Source: Streptomyces abyssomicinicus
GTDB taxonomy: Bacteria; Actinomycetota; Actinomycetes; Streptomycetales; Streptomycetaceae
DNA: 64,000 bases
Direction: 5' to 3'
Assembly: GCF_008974245.1 (NCBI RefSeq)
Contig: NZ_BBZI01000007.1
Span: forward strand, 391,629-455,628
Below the pieces are notes generated by a model, which ran no database searches, had not been told where the DNA came from, and saw only the letters and a program-made list of their open reading frames with translations. This document shows, in pieces, positions 29,431-36,786 of this stretch (its first letter is position 1; every line of letters starts with the position of its first letter). The translations under genes and the position numbers were made by a program.

Positions 29431-30090
29431 TCAGGAGGCGGGCGCCGCCCGCGCGATGTCGGTGTGGAGGTGGGACATCAGCTCGCTCATCTCGGTGACC
29501 TCGGGGGAGTCCGGGGCGGCGCCCCGGGCGACGCCGCCCAGCCACTCGGTCGTGGTCAGGGCGAGCCGTGTCGCGTCCTGGGTACGGCGCTCCCCGAGCA
29601 ACTCCTCGACGCGCTGGGCGATGCCGGAGAGCGTCGCCTCGTCGGTGTCCGGCGGAAGGACGTCCCGCAGCCCGGCCGGCAGCGGCGAGCGGCCCCGGTA
29701 GGCGCGCACCGCGTCGACCACGGCGGCGTTCTCGCCGAAGTGGTCCAGGTTCTCCGTCAGGACGACGAGCCGGGCCGTCAGCCTGGGCAGACCGGGATGA
29801 CCGTCCAGCCACTCCATCAGCCGGCGGTTGCCTCCCAGACGGTCGTTCACCTGGCTCAGCCGTTCCTCGGCGCGCGGCGTCAGGGACCACCGCAGGGGGA
29901 GGACCGCGGCGACCTGCTCGGCCAGCCTCGCCTCGTCCTCGGGCCCCAGCGTCCCGGCCGTGAAGCCCTCGACCTTGTCCTCGTCCAGCCCGAACGCGTC
30001 AGGGCCCTGCCCGTCGCCGTGGGCACCCGGCGCGCGCGGCCGGCGGTGTCTCAGACTCCCGGTGATCCTGCTGAGTGGCTTGGCGTGCAT
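29431..30090 (-). CDS. Hypothetical protein
   Basis: This 219-residue soluble protein is not recognised. The N-terminal 30 residues are basic and disordered-looking (RHRRPRAPGAHGDG). The rest is acidic and probably helical, with no signal peptide or membrane segment. The start ATG 30090 has GGAGGA four bases upstream, which supports a real gene. It lies 185 bp downstream of the FUSC transporter gene in the same direction and could be its distal partner. Confidence 0.7.
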   Translation of the reverse strand: MHAKPLSRITGSLRHRRPRAPGAHGDGQGPDAFGLDEDKVEGFTAGTLGPEDEARLAEQVAAVLPLRWSLTPRAEERLSQVNDRLGGNRRLMEWLDGHPGLPRLTARLVVLTENLDHFGENAAVVDAVRAYRGRSPLPAGLRDVLPPDTDEATLSGIAQRVEELLGERRTQDATRLALTTTEWLGGVARGAAPDSPEVTEMSELMSHLHTDIARAAPAS

Positions 30091-30275
30091 CGGTCCTCCA
30101 ACCGGCCCGCGACGTGCGCTTCCCGGGCGGCGGAGACGCGGGCCCGAGCCCTCGGTGCGGGGCCGGTCGCCGCGACGTGGCCGCCGCCGACGCAGCCCCA
30201 CTGTGCCGTCCCCGGCGAGGCTCCGCATGCCGGGCGGAGCAGGTGGGCGACCGGGGGGAAGGCCGGCCCCGCAGG

Positions 30276-32306
30276 TCAGCCCGGCGCCCCGGCCCCGGAG
30301 GGCGGGCCGTCGCCCCGCAGGGCCCGCCGCAGTTCCGTCAGCCGCCGGTGCAGTTCCGGCCGGCGGTCCGCAAGGGCCGCGGGAGGCGCGTCGGCGAGCG
30401 CCGCGCGGACGCCGGGGGACCCGGGCAGACCCGCGCGGGCGGCGTCCGCCGCGTGGTCCAGGTACGCTCCGGCCAGCGCGCCGTCGCCGGGGCCCGGCGG
30501 TGCGGGCGCGCCGCCCAGGAGGCGGGGCACGAGCAGACGGCGCACCGCCAGCACGGCCGGCCACAGCCGGTCCGCCGTGCCGGTCGTACGGAGCTCCTCC
30601 GCGGGCACCGACGCGTGCATGGTCCACAGGTCCGCCATGTGCCGCCACGCCACGCCCTCCGACTCGGCGTCGGCGGCCCCCGTGCGCAGCCGCCGGCCCA
30701 CCGCGTGCCCGGCCGCGGCCACGGCGCGGGCGACGGCCTCGCACACCCGTCGCACGGGCACCCGCGGCAGGAGCACGGCCGCGGCCAGCCCCACGACGAG
30801 CCCGAGGCCGAGGTCGAGCATGCGGTAGAGGGCCAGTTCCTCCAGGCTCGTGCCCTCCGGCAGCACGGCCCCCACGAGCAGCAGGGCCACCGGCGTGTTC
30901 AGCAGCATCCGCGTGAACATGGCGCTGACGGGTACGGCCCGGGCCACCGCGTGTACCACGGTGGCGGCCGCCACGGTCGCCCAGACGCCGGGCTCGAAGA
31001 AGTGGCACACCACCGCGGTCACGCCGGCCCCGGCCACCGTGCCGGTCAGACGGCCCCGCGAACGCCGCACCGGCTGCTGGCTCGCGCCCTGCAGGGCGGC
31101 GGCCGCTCCCACCGCCACCCAGGCCGGATGCAGGACGGGCAGCACGGCGGCCAGGGCCGTGCCCGCCGCGACGGCGAGCCCGACGCGCAGCGCGAGGACC
31201 GGTGAGGGGGACGCGGAGGACAGCAGACCGCCCAGGTCGGCGCGCAGGGCACCGCCCGGCGGCAGCGGTCTCGGCCACAACCCGCGTGCCACCCCCAGCA
31301 GTTCGGGGGAGAGCGCGCGGCTCCCGTCCGGCGGCGGCAGCGCGGACGCCCCGTCCGCCGCCCCGTCCGCCGCAGCGGGCCATCGCACCGGGTCCTCGCC
31401 GGCCGCGACCGCGCCCGCCGCCTCGCGCAGCGCCGGGGCCCACCCGGCCGGCACCCGTCCGTCCCGCTCCGCCGCATCCGTCACCGCGTCGAGCACCACC
31501 TCCAGACGGAGCATCAGGGTGTACAGCACCAGCAGGCGCGGTGCGGGAGCGGCGCCGCGCGCCGCGCGCAGCCCCCGGGCGTCCTGCACGGCCGACCAGC
31601 CGCCGTGGACCGCCAGGTACGCCTTGCGCCGCGGCGCCGCGGGTCCGCCGCCGTCCCCGCCCGCCTCCGCCCCCGCCCCCGCCTCTGCCCCTGCCTCCGC
31701 CCCCGCCCCCGCCTCTGCCCCTGCCTTCGCCTCCGCCACCGACTCCGCGTAGGCCGCGACGGACCGCAGGGCGGACGCCACGGCGCCGTCCTCCGGCCCG
31801 TGGGGCCGCAAGATCCACCCCGACATGATGGAGAGCCAGGACACGGCCGCGCCGAACAGCAGGAAGCCGACCCGGACCGCCGTGTCGGCGAGGCCCACCG
31901 GCGGCAGGAACGCCGTCAGGGCGGCCACCAGCACCACGAAGTAGCTGCCCGGCCCGCTCAGCCGCAGCGTGCGGACGAGCAGGGTGGCGCCGGCGGCGAA
32001 GACGGAGAGGACCCCCACCATCGCCCAGACCTGTCCCGCGGCGAGCGAACCCGCCAGGAAGGCTGTGGCGAAGCCCGCGGACAGGACGACGAGCAGCGGA
32101 CCCCGCCGGGGGTACGGGTCGCGGGCGCCGTAGGCGTCGATGTAGCAGCCCATGGCGGTGAAGACCCCGTTGTGGATGCCGGCTCCCGCCGTGACCAGTC
32201 CGACGGAGAGGCCGAAGGCGACCAGCGCCTTGACGCCACGGCCCCGGTCGAGCGGGGGCAGCGCCGCGCGCCACCGGTGCGCCCGGCGGGAGGCGGCTCC
32301 GGTCAC
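30276..32306 (-). CDS. FUSC family inner-membrane transporter
   Basis: This 676-residue protein has two blocks of hydrophobic segments: residues about 20-160 and a second block in the C-terminal half after about 340. A long soluble region separates them, the layout of FUSC/YccS/aromatic-acid-exporter proteins. The second block holds LRVGLAVAAGTALAAVLP and QPVRRSRGRLTGTVAGAG, close to the family pattern. The substrate is unknown; relatives export aromatic acids or amphiphiles. GTG 32306 overlaps the stop of the upstream crcB gene by four bases (GTGA), so translation is probably coupled. An Ala/Glu/Gly repeat lies in the soluble region. Confidence 0.82.
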   Translation of the reverse strand: MTGAASRRAHRWRAALPPLDRGRGVKALVAFGLSVGLVTAGAGIHNGVFTAMGCYIDAYGARDPYPRRGPLLVVLSAGFATAFLAGSLAAGQVWAMVGVLSVFAAGATLLVRTLRLSGPGSYFVVLVAALTAFLPPVGLADTAVRVGFLLFGAAVSWLSIMSGWILRPHGPEDGAVASALRSVAAYAESVAEAKAGAEAGAGAEAGAEAGAGAEAGGDGGGPAAPRRKAYLAVHGGWSAVQDARGLRAARGAAPAPRLLVLYTLMLRLEVVLDAVTDAAERDGRVPAGWAPALREAAGAVAAGEDPVRWPAAADGAADGASALPPPDGSRALSPELLGVARGLWPRPLPPGGALRADLGGLLSSASPSPVLALRVGLAVAAGTALAAVLPVLHPAWVAVGAAAALQGASQQPVRRSRGRLTGTVAGAGVTAVVCHFFEPGVWATVAAATVVHAVARAVPVSAMFTRMLLNTPVALLLVGAVLPEGTSLEELALYRMLDLGLGLVVGLAAAVLLPRVPVRRVCEAVARAVAAAGHAVGRRLRTGAADAESEGVAWRHMADLWTMHASVPAEELRTTGTADRLWPAVLAVRRLLVPRLLGGAPAPPGPGDGALAGAYLDHAADAARAGLPGSPGVRAALADAPPAALADRRPELHRRLTELRRALRGDGPPSGAGAPG
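31653..31735 (-). repeat. Low-complexity repeat encoding Ala-Glu-Ala-Gly tracts
   Basis: Short GCCCCCGCCTC-type units repeat within the FUSC gene and encode AEAGAGAEAG-like residues between the first membrane block and the soluble domain. The repeat stays in frame and is probably a flexible linker prone to length change. Confidence 0.7.
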
Positions 32307-32677
32307 CACAGGGCCGCGGCGATGCCCGCCCCCGCGAACGACAGGCCGAGGCCGGCCACGACCGTGACGAGGAGATAGCCGGCCGCCCCTGCCACCCGCC
32401 GGCCGTCGGCCATGGCCATGACCTCGTGGGAGAACGTCGACCAGGTGGACAGCGCGCCGCAGAACCCCGTGGCCAGCAGCGCCTGCCCGGACGGGCCGAG
32501 CGCGTCCTCCCCGCCCGCCTCGACCAGGAACCCGAGGATCAGACAGGCGGCCATGTTGGCGAGGAACGTGCCCCAGTGGAACGCGCCGCCAAGGCGCCTG
32601 CCCGCCGCGGCCGAGATCAGGTAACGGGCGGCGGCGCCGGCGGCTCCGCCCAGCAGGACCAGCAGCAGGTGACTCAT
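32303..32677 (-). CDS. crcB: CrcB/Fluc fluoride channel subunit (short)
   Basis: This 124-residue protein with four hydrophobic segments belongs to the fluoride exporter family, which expels cytoplasmic fluoride as a dual-topology dimer. The signature region reads GFCGALSTWSTFSHE, a variant of the usual G-GG-TTFSTF motif. It is the second of two adjacent crcB genes, as in Gram-positive bacteria that build a heterodimer from two subunits of opposite orientation. Its ATG overlaps the stop of the first crcB (ATGA), and its stop overlaps the FUSC start (GTGA). Confidence 0.93.
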   Translation of the reverse strand: MSHLLLVLLGGAAGAAARYLISAAAGRRLGGAFHWGTFLANMAACLILGFLVEAGGEDALGPSGQALLATGFCGALSTWSTFSHEVMAMADGRRVAGAAGYLLVTVVAGLGLSFAGAGIAAALW

Positions 32678-33186
32678 CGGCGGCCGCTCCCCGTTTCCCC
32701 GTCCGTGGTCCCACGCCCCGTCAGGACCACGCGGGTCAGCACCGCGCCCAGCGCGACGCCCGCCAGCGCCCCCGCCACCGTGAGGACGAGGTAGCCCAGA
32801 GCGGAACCCGGCTGGTCGTTCTCGAACAGGCGCCGCGCGTCGTCCGTGTAGGACGAGAACGTGGTGAAGCCGCCGAGCACGCCGGTCCCCAGCAGCGGGT
32901 TCAGCAGCCGGGGCGCCCCGGTGAACCGCTCCTTCAACGTCACCGTCAGCACCCCCATGAGGAAACAGCCGACGACGTTGACCAGCAGGGTGGTCCACGG
33001 GAAGGCGGCCTCCCCCTTCGGCCACACCAGCTCCGCGTCACTGCCGTTGCGCCACACGTTCGCGGCCCCGAAGCGCAGCGCGGCGCCCACCGCGCCACCG
33101 ACCGCCACCGCGGCGACCACCGGCCACTGGGGGCCGTTCGTGTGATCCGGATGCGAATGGAGGTGGAACCTACCGAAATGTTCCAT
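32674..33186 (-). CDS. crcB: CrcB/Fluc fluoride channel subunit (long)
   Basis: This 170-residue partner fluoride channel subunit has an N-terminal His-rich extension (HFGRFHLHSHPDH) before the first hydrophobic segment. The signature GVLGGFTTFSSYTDDARR is close to the family motif. With the following gene it should form a heterodimeric channel. The ATG at 33186 has no Shine-Dalgarno sequence but lies six bases after TAGGGT, suggesting a leaderless mRNA. I looked for a crcB fluoride riboswitch upstream and did not find its conserved elements; the gap to the divergent gene is only about 100 bp. Confidence 0.93.
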   Translation of the reverse strand: MEHFGRFHLHSHPDHTNGPQWPVVAAVAVGGAVGAALRFGAANVWRNGSDAELVWPKGEAAFPWTTLLVNVVGCFLMGVLTVTLKERFTGAPRLLNPLLGTGVLGGFTTFSSYTDDARRLFENDQPGSALGYLVLTVAGALAGVALGAVLTRVVLTGRGTTDGETGSGRR

Positions 33187-33192
33187 ATTGTC

Positions 33193-33198
33193 ACCCTA
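33193..33198 (-). promoter_or_regulatory. -10 element of a leaderless promoter for the crcB operon
   Basis: On the minus strand TAGGGT fits TANNNT and ends six bases before the ATG of the long crcB gene. No ribosome-binding site is visible, which supports leaderless initiation. Confidence 0.45.
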
Positions 33199-33202
33199 GG
33201 TT

Positions 33203-33219
33203 GCTGACGGCCGGTCAGC
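33203..33219. promoter_or_regulatory. Interrupted palindrome in the crcB / urea transporter divergent region
   Basis: GCTGAC and GTCAGC arms flank a five-base GGCCG centre. The site lies just upstream of the crcB -10 element, over its expected -35 region, in the short shared gap between divergent operons. It is a plausible operator for either side; the regulator is unknown. Confidence 0.45.
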
Positions 33220-33290
33220 CGACAGCAGTGGGCCCCCGCAGGGACAACAGCCCGATCGGCGCAGCACCCCCAGCACCCCGGAGGATCGAC

Positions 33291-34265
33291 GTGACGACGC
33301 GCACCGAGCAGGCCGGCGGCGCCGGGGGCGGGACCGACAGCCTCAAGGGGACCGCCCTCGGCGCGCTGCGCGGCGTGGGGCAGGTGGACTTCCAGGCGAG
33401 CGTGTGGACCTCCGCGGTGATCCTGGCCGCCCTGTGGGTGGAGAGCTGGGAGATGGGCCTCTTCGCCACCATCGGCGCGGTGGTCTCGACGCTCACCGCG
33501 CGCCTGCTGGCCGTCCCCCAGGACACGGTGACCCAGGGGCTGATGACCTACTGCGGAGTGCTCGGCGCCATCGCCATGGTCGTGTACCTCGGCCACAGCC
33601 TCTCGACGTACGTCATGGCCGTCTCCGCCGCCGTCATGTGCACCCTGGTCACCGCCACCCTCAACCACCTGCTCGTCCCGTTCGGGCTGAAGGCGTTCAC
33701 CGGGCCCTTCTGCCTGGTGTCGCTGGTCATGGTCCTGGGCGCCCCGTCCTTCGAACGCGTCTGGCACGGCACCCCCGCGACGGCGGTCACGCCGGCCACC
33801 CCGACCTCCCCGGTCGTCAGCTGGACGGACCTGTGGCAGGGCTTCTTCACCAACATCGGCCAGATCTTCTTCGCCGGCACCTGGTACGTCGGCCTGATCA
33901 TGCTGGTCGGCCTGTTCCTGGCGGGCTGGAAGGTGGGCCTGTTCACCGTGGTGGGCAGCGTCACCGGGCTGCTCACCGCATGGGCGCTCGGCGCGCCCGC
34001 CGCGCTGATCGGCGAGGGCATCTACGGCTACAACGCCGTGCTGACCGCGCTGGCCTTCGGGGTGGTGCTGCTGCGCCCCTCGCCGTGGAACTACGGCTAC
34101 GCCGTGCTGGCCGCCGCCGCCAGCACCGGCCTGACGGCCTCGCTCTCCGTGCTCTTCAAGGTGTTCGGCAGCCACACCTTCACCTGGCCGTTCAACATCA
34201 CCACCTGGGCGCTGCTGGCGGCCGTGCCGCTCCTGCCACGCATCACCAGGGCGGAGGACGGCTGA
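33291..34265 (+). CDS. Urea transporter (UT/Yut family)
   Basis: This 324-residue polytopic protein resembles the SLC14/UT-B channel family. Features are TSAVILAALWVESWEMGLFATIG early, LGHSLSTYVMAVSAAVM, a second-half repeat starting QGFFTNIGQIFFAGTWYVGL, and GIYGYNAVLTALAFG-V, which matches the UT signature. Predicted role: facilitated urea uptake through the plasma membrane. It sits 60 bp upstream of ureA on the same strand and delivers substrate to the urease made by the downstream genes. GTG 33291 has GGAGG with good spacing. Confidence 0.9.
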   Translation: MTTRTEQAGGAGGGTDSLKGTALGALRGVGQVDFQASVWTSAVILAALWVESWEMGLFATIGAVVSTLTARLLAVPQDTVTQGLMTYCGVLGAIAMVVYLGHSLSTYVMAVSAAVMCTLVTATLNHLLVPFGLKAFTGPFCLVSLVMVLGAPSFERVWHGTPATAVTPATPTSPVVSWTDLWQGFFTNIGQIFFAGTWYVGLIMLVGLFLAGWKVGLFTVVGSVTGLLTAWALGAPAALIGEGIYGYNAVLTALAFGVVLLRPSPWNYGYAVLAAAASTGLTASLSVLFKVFGSHTFTWPFNITTWALLAAVPLLPRITRAEDG

Positions 34266-34325
34266 GCGTCACCCACCCCCGCACACAGCCGAGCGCGCAA
34301 CCGCTACCGAGGAAGGCATCGCCCG

Positions 34326-34631
34326 ATGAACCTGGCCCCCCGTGAGATCGACAAGCTGCTCGTGTACGTCGTGGCCGACCTGGCCCGCAAGCGCCACGAC
34401 CGCGGGCTGAAGCTCAACTACAGCGAGACGGTCGCCCTGGTCACGGAGGCCATCCTCGAGGGCGCCCGCGACGGGAAGAGCGTCGCCGACTGCATGGAAC
34501 TCGGCCGGCAGGTGCTCGGCGAGGACGACACCATGCCGGGAGTGCGCGAGATGCTGCCCCTCCTCCAGGTCGAGGCGACCTTCGACGACGGCAACAAGCT
34601 GGTCTCCTGCCACGACCCGGTCGGAGGCTGA
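34326..34631 (+). CDS. ureA: Urease gamma subunit
   Basis: This 101-residue small structural subunit of urease carries the typical MNLAPREIDKLLVY start, KLNYSETVALVTEAILEGARDGKSVADCM and DDTMPGVREMLPLLQVEATF. Length matches the family (about 100). It assembles with UreB and UreC into the apoenzyme. Unusually, ureA is followed not by ureB but by the His-rich CbiX-like gene, only four bases away. Confidence 0.98.
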   Translation: MNLAPREIDKLLVYVVADLARKRHDRGLKLNYSETVALVTEAILEGARDGKSVADCMELGRQVLGEDDTMPGVREMLPLLQVEATFDDGNKLVSCHDPVGG

Positions 34632-34635
34632 CGCC

Positions 34636-36351
34636 GTGCCGCACGGGGTCGTCGTCGCCGTCGGCGGGCACGAGAGCGACCAGGGGCGGGCGCTGCCCCC
34701 GCTGCTGGGCGACCGGGTGCCGGTGGTCACGCAGGGCCGCGAGCTGTACCGCCGGGTGGCCGCCCTCCGCGCGCGCGGCGAGCGGGTGTGCGTCGTGCCC
34801 ATGACCCTGGGGCGCGACCCCGGGCTCGTCGCCGACACCGCGCGGACGCTCCGGGCGCTGTCGGAGGACGAACGCGCCGGGCTGGTCCTGGCCGAACCGT
34901 TCGGGACCGGGGACCACCTCGTCGGATGGCTGCGGGCGGCCGCCACGAAGGTCCCGGCGGAGGAGGCGCTGCTGGTCACCGCCCCGACGGGCGACCCGTT
35001 CGCCGACGCCGACCTCTTCCGGACCGCCCGCCTGGTCCGCCAGTACGGACGTCACCGGACGGTGGAGGTCGCCCTGCTGGGGGGCGACCCCGACCCGGCG
35101 GAGGGCGTCCGCCGCTGCCGCGCGCTCGGCGCGGAGCACGTCACCCTGCTTCCGGCGGCGTGGGTCACGCCGCCGGTTCCCGACCCCGGGCACTGCGCGC
35201 CGGGCGGACCGCTGCTCACCGCCTCCGCCGTCGCGGGGGTGCTCGACGCGCGCGTGCGCCAGGCGTGGCAGCGCCGTGAGCGGCTCGGGGACGACGGCCT
35301 CGCCCGCGGCCTCGCCGCCGACCACGCCCACGGCTACGCCCACAGCCACGGCGACGACGTCCACAGCCACGCCGGCGACGGCCACCGCCATGGCGACGGC
35401 CACGGCCACGGCCATGGCCACGATCACGACCACGGTCATGGCCACGACCACGGTCACGGTGACGGGCACGGTCACGGCCATGGCGGCGGCAGCCACAGCC
35501 ATGGCGACGACCACGGTTACGGTCACGGCGGCGGCAGCCACAGCCATGGCGGCGACGACGGGCACGGTCACAGCGACGGCGGCAGCCACGGCGACGGCCA
35601 CGGTCACGGCGGCGGCAGCCACGGTCATGCCGGCGGCGACGAGCACGGGCACCGTCACGGCGACCGTCACGGCAATGACCACCTGCCCGTCCCCGTCCCC
35701 GTCCCCGGCCACGGGCACAGCCACAGCCATGGCGGCGACGAGGGGCACGGTCACGGAGGCGGCAGCCACGGCCATGGCGGCGACGGCCACGGGCATGGCG
35801 GCGACGGTCATGGCCACGGCCACCGTCACGGCGACGGCAATGGCAACGCCGACCGGCACGGCAACGGCGACGGCCGGGGAAGCGGGCACAGCCACGACCG
35901 CGGCCGTGGGAACGGCGAAAGCCATGGCCACCACCGCGGCTGCGGCAGCGGTCATGACCACGGTCACGGCAGTGGGCACGGTCGCGGCGACGGCCACGAC
36001 CCCGAAGGCGGGCAGGAAAACGGGCAGGGCAACGGGCACGGTCACGGTGACGGCCAAGGGCAGCGTCAGGGCGAAGAAGGCCGCGGGCGTCCCCGCGGTG
36101 AGGGTTCCGAGGGGGGCCCGGCCCACCGCCCCGGCCCCGGTACGGCCCCGCCCGCGCCCGCCGAGGACGTCCGCGCCCGCCCGCATCCGCGGGCCCCCGC
36201 CGGGGCGCCGGACCCCGACCCGGCGACGGCGCACCCGGCGCACCACCTCCCCGGCGCCCCGCACGCATCCGCTCCCGCGCGCGACGGGGCCGGGACTCCC
36301 GCGCCGGGCGCGCACCCGCACGTCCACCTCTCCACCAGGAGCACTCGATGA
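34636..36351 (+). CDS. CbiX-like chelatase-fold protein with giant His-rich tail, inside urease operon
   Basis: This 571-residue protein has three parts. Residues 1 to about 220 resemble the CbiX/SirB sirohydrochlorin chelatase fold (HGVVVAVGGHESDQGR, VCVVPMTLGRDP, LLVTAPTGDP). The second chelatase His region reads GRDPGLV, so canonical metal insertion into tetrapyrroles is doubtful. Residues about 229-475 are almost entirely His, Gly, Asp and Ser, with about 65 His by hand count in repeated HGHG/GDGH units. The last 95 residues are Pro/Ala/Arg-rich, ending with PHVH. No signal peptide is present. GTG 34636 has GGAGG eight bases upstream, four bases after ureA. Its stop overlaps the ureB ATG (ATGA), so it is embedded between structural genes. 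With no ureE in the operon, a nickel-storage or nickel-delivery role for urease is the best inference. Confidence 0.8.
   Translation: MPHGVVVAVGGHESDQGRALPPLLGDRVPVVTQGRELYRRVAALRARGERVCVVPMTLGRDPGLVADTARTLRALSEDERAGLVLAEPFGTGDHLVGWLRAAATKVPAEEALLVTAPTGDPFADADLFRTARLVRQYGRHRTVEVALLGGDPDPAEGVRRCRALGAEHVTLLPAAWVTPPVPDPGHCAPGGPLLTASAVAGVLDARVRQAWQRRERLGDDGLARGLAADHAHGYAHSHGDDVHSHAGDGHRHGDGHGHGHGHDHDHGHGHDHGHGDGHGHGHGGGSHSHGDDHGYGHGGGSHSHGGDDGHGHSDGGSHGDGHGHGGGSHGHAGGDEHGHRHGDRHGNDHLPVPVPVPGHGHSHSHGGDEGHGHGGGSHGHGGDGHGHGGDGHGHGHRHGDGNGNADRHGNGDGRGSGHSHDRGRGNGESHGHHRGCGSGHDHGHGSGHGRGDGHDPEGGQENGQGNGHGHGDGQGQRQGEEGRGRPRGEGSEGGPAHRPGPGTAPPAPAEDVRARPHPRAPAGAPDPDPATAHPAHHLPGAPHASAPARDGAGTPAPGAHPHVHLSTRSTR
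35320..36060 (+). repeat. Tandem GGYCAY-type coding repeat of the His-rich tail
   Basis: The His-rich segment is encoded by short, imperfect, mostly 6- to 21-bp units built from GGCCAY, GGYCAC and GGCGAC codon pairs. The reading frame is kept throughout. CAC and CAT codons lower local GC compared with flanking genes. The repeat also creates long antisense ORFs that are not genes. Confidence 0.85.
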
Positions 36352-36785
36352 CACTTCCCCCGCGGTACCAGTACGGAGACGGCGAGATCGAGATCAACGC
36401 CGGCCGGCGGACCGTCAAGGTCACGGTCCGCAACACCGGCGACCGGGCGATCCAGGTCGGCTCCCACTACCACTTCTTCGAGGCCAACTCCGCCCTCGAC
36501 TTCGACCGCGACGCGACCCTGGGGATGCACCTCAACATCCCGGCCGGCCTCTCCGTCCGCTTCGAGCCTGGCGGCACGCACGAGGTCGAACTGTGCACGT
36601 ACGCCGGCACCGGCCGCCTCACCGGCTTCAGCGGCCTTCTCAACGGCAGCGTCAAGTCCCACCCCGCCCGGGTCGAGGCCGTCGCCCGCGCACTGCAGCG
36701 CGGTTTCCAGGGTGCCGCGCCGGAGGGCGGCACCGGGCAGGGCAAGGCCGACGACAAGAAGTCCAAGAAGAGGGGATCGAACTGA
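36348..36785 (+). CDS. ureB: Urease beta subunit
   Basis: This 145-residue urease structural subunit has the conserved core: GEIEINAGR, VTVRNTGDRAIQVGSHYHFFE, RLNIPAG-like LNIPAGLSVRFEPGGTHEVELC and GF-GL-NG. It is about 40 residues longer than the usual beta subunit because of a charged C-terminal tail (GQGKADDKKSKKRGSN) of unknown role. The ATG overlaps the stop of the His-rich gene. The stop lies directly before ureC. Confidence 0.97.
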   Translation: MTLPPRYQYGDGEIEINAGRRTVKVTVRNTGDRAIQVGSHYHFFEANSALDFDRDATLGMHLNIPAGLSVRFEPGGTHEVELCTYAGTGRLTGFSGLLNGSVKSHPARVEAVARALQRGFQGAAPEGGTGQGKADDKKSKKRGSN

Positions 36786-36786
36786 C

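Noticed and set aside
33187..33290. Fluoride riboswitch upstream of crcB
   Set aside because: The conserved riboswitch core was not found on the minus strand, and the -10 element sits only six bases before the start codon, leaving no room for a leader RNA.
34441..36354. Minus-strand ORF rich in Val/Ala/Thr across the His-rich gene
   Set aside because: It is the complement of the HGHG coding repeats, and it overlaps known urease genes and shows no start signal. The + frame is supported by overlaps with ureA and ureB and by a Shine-Dalgarno.
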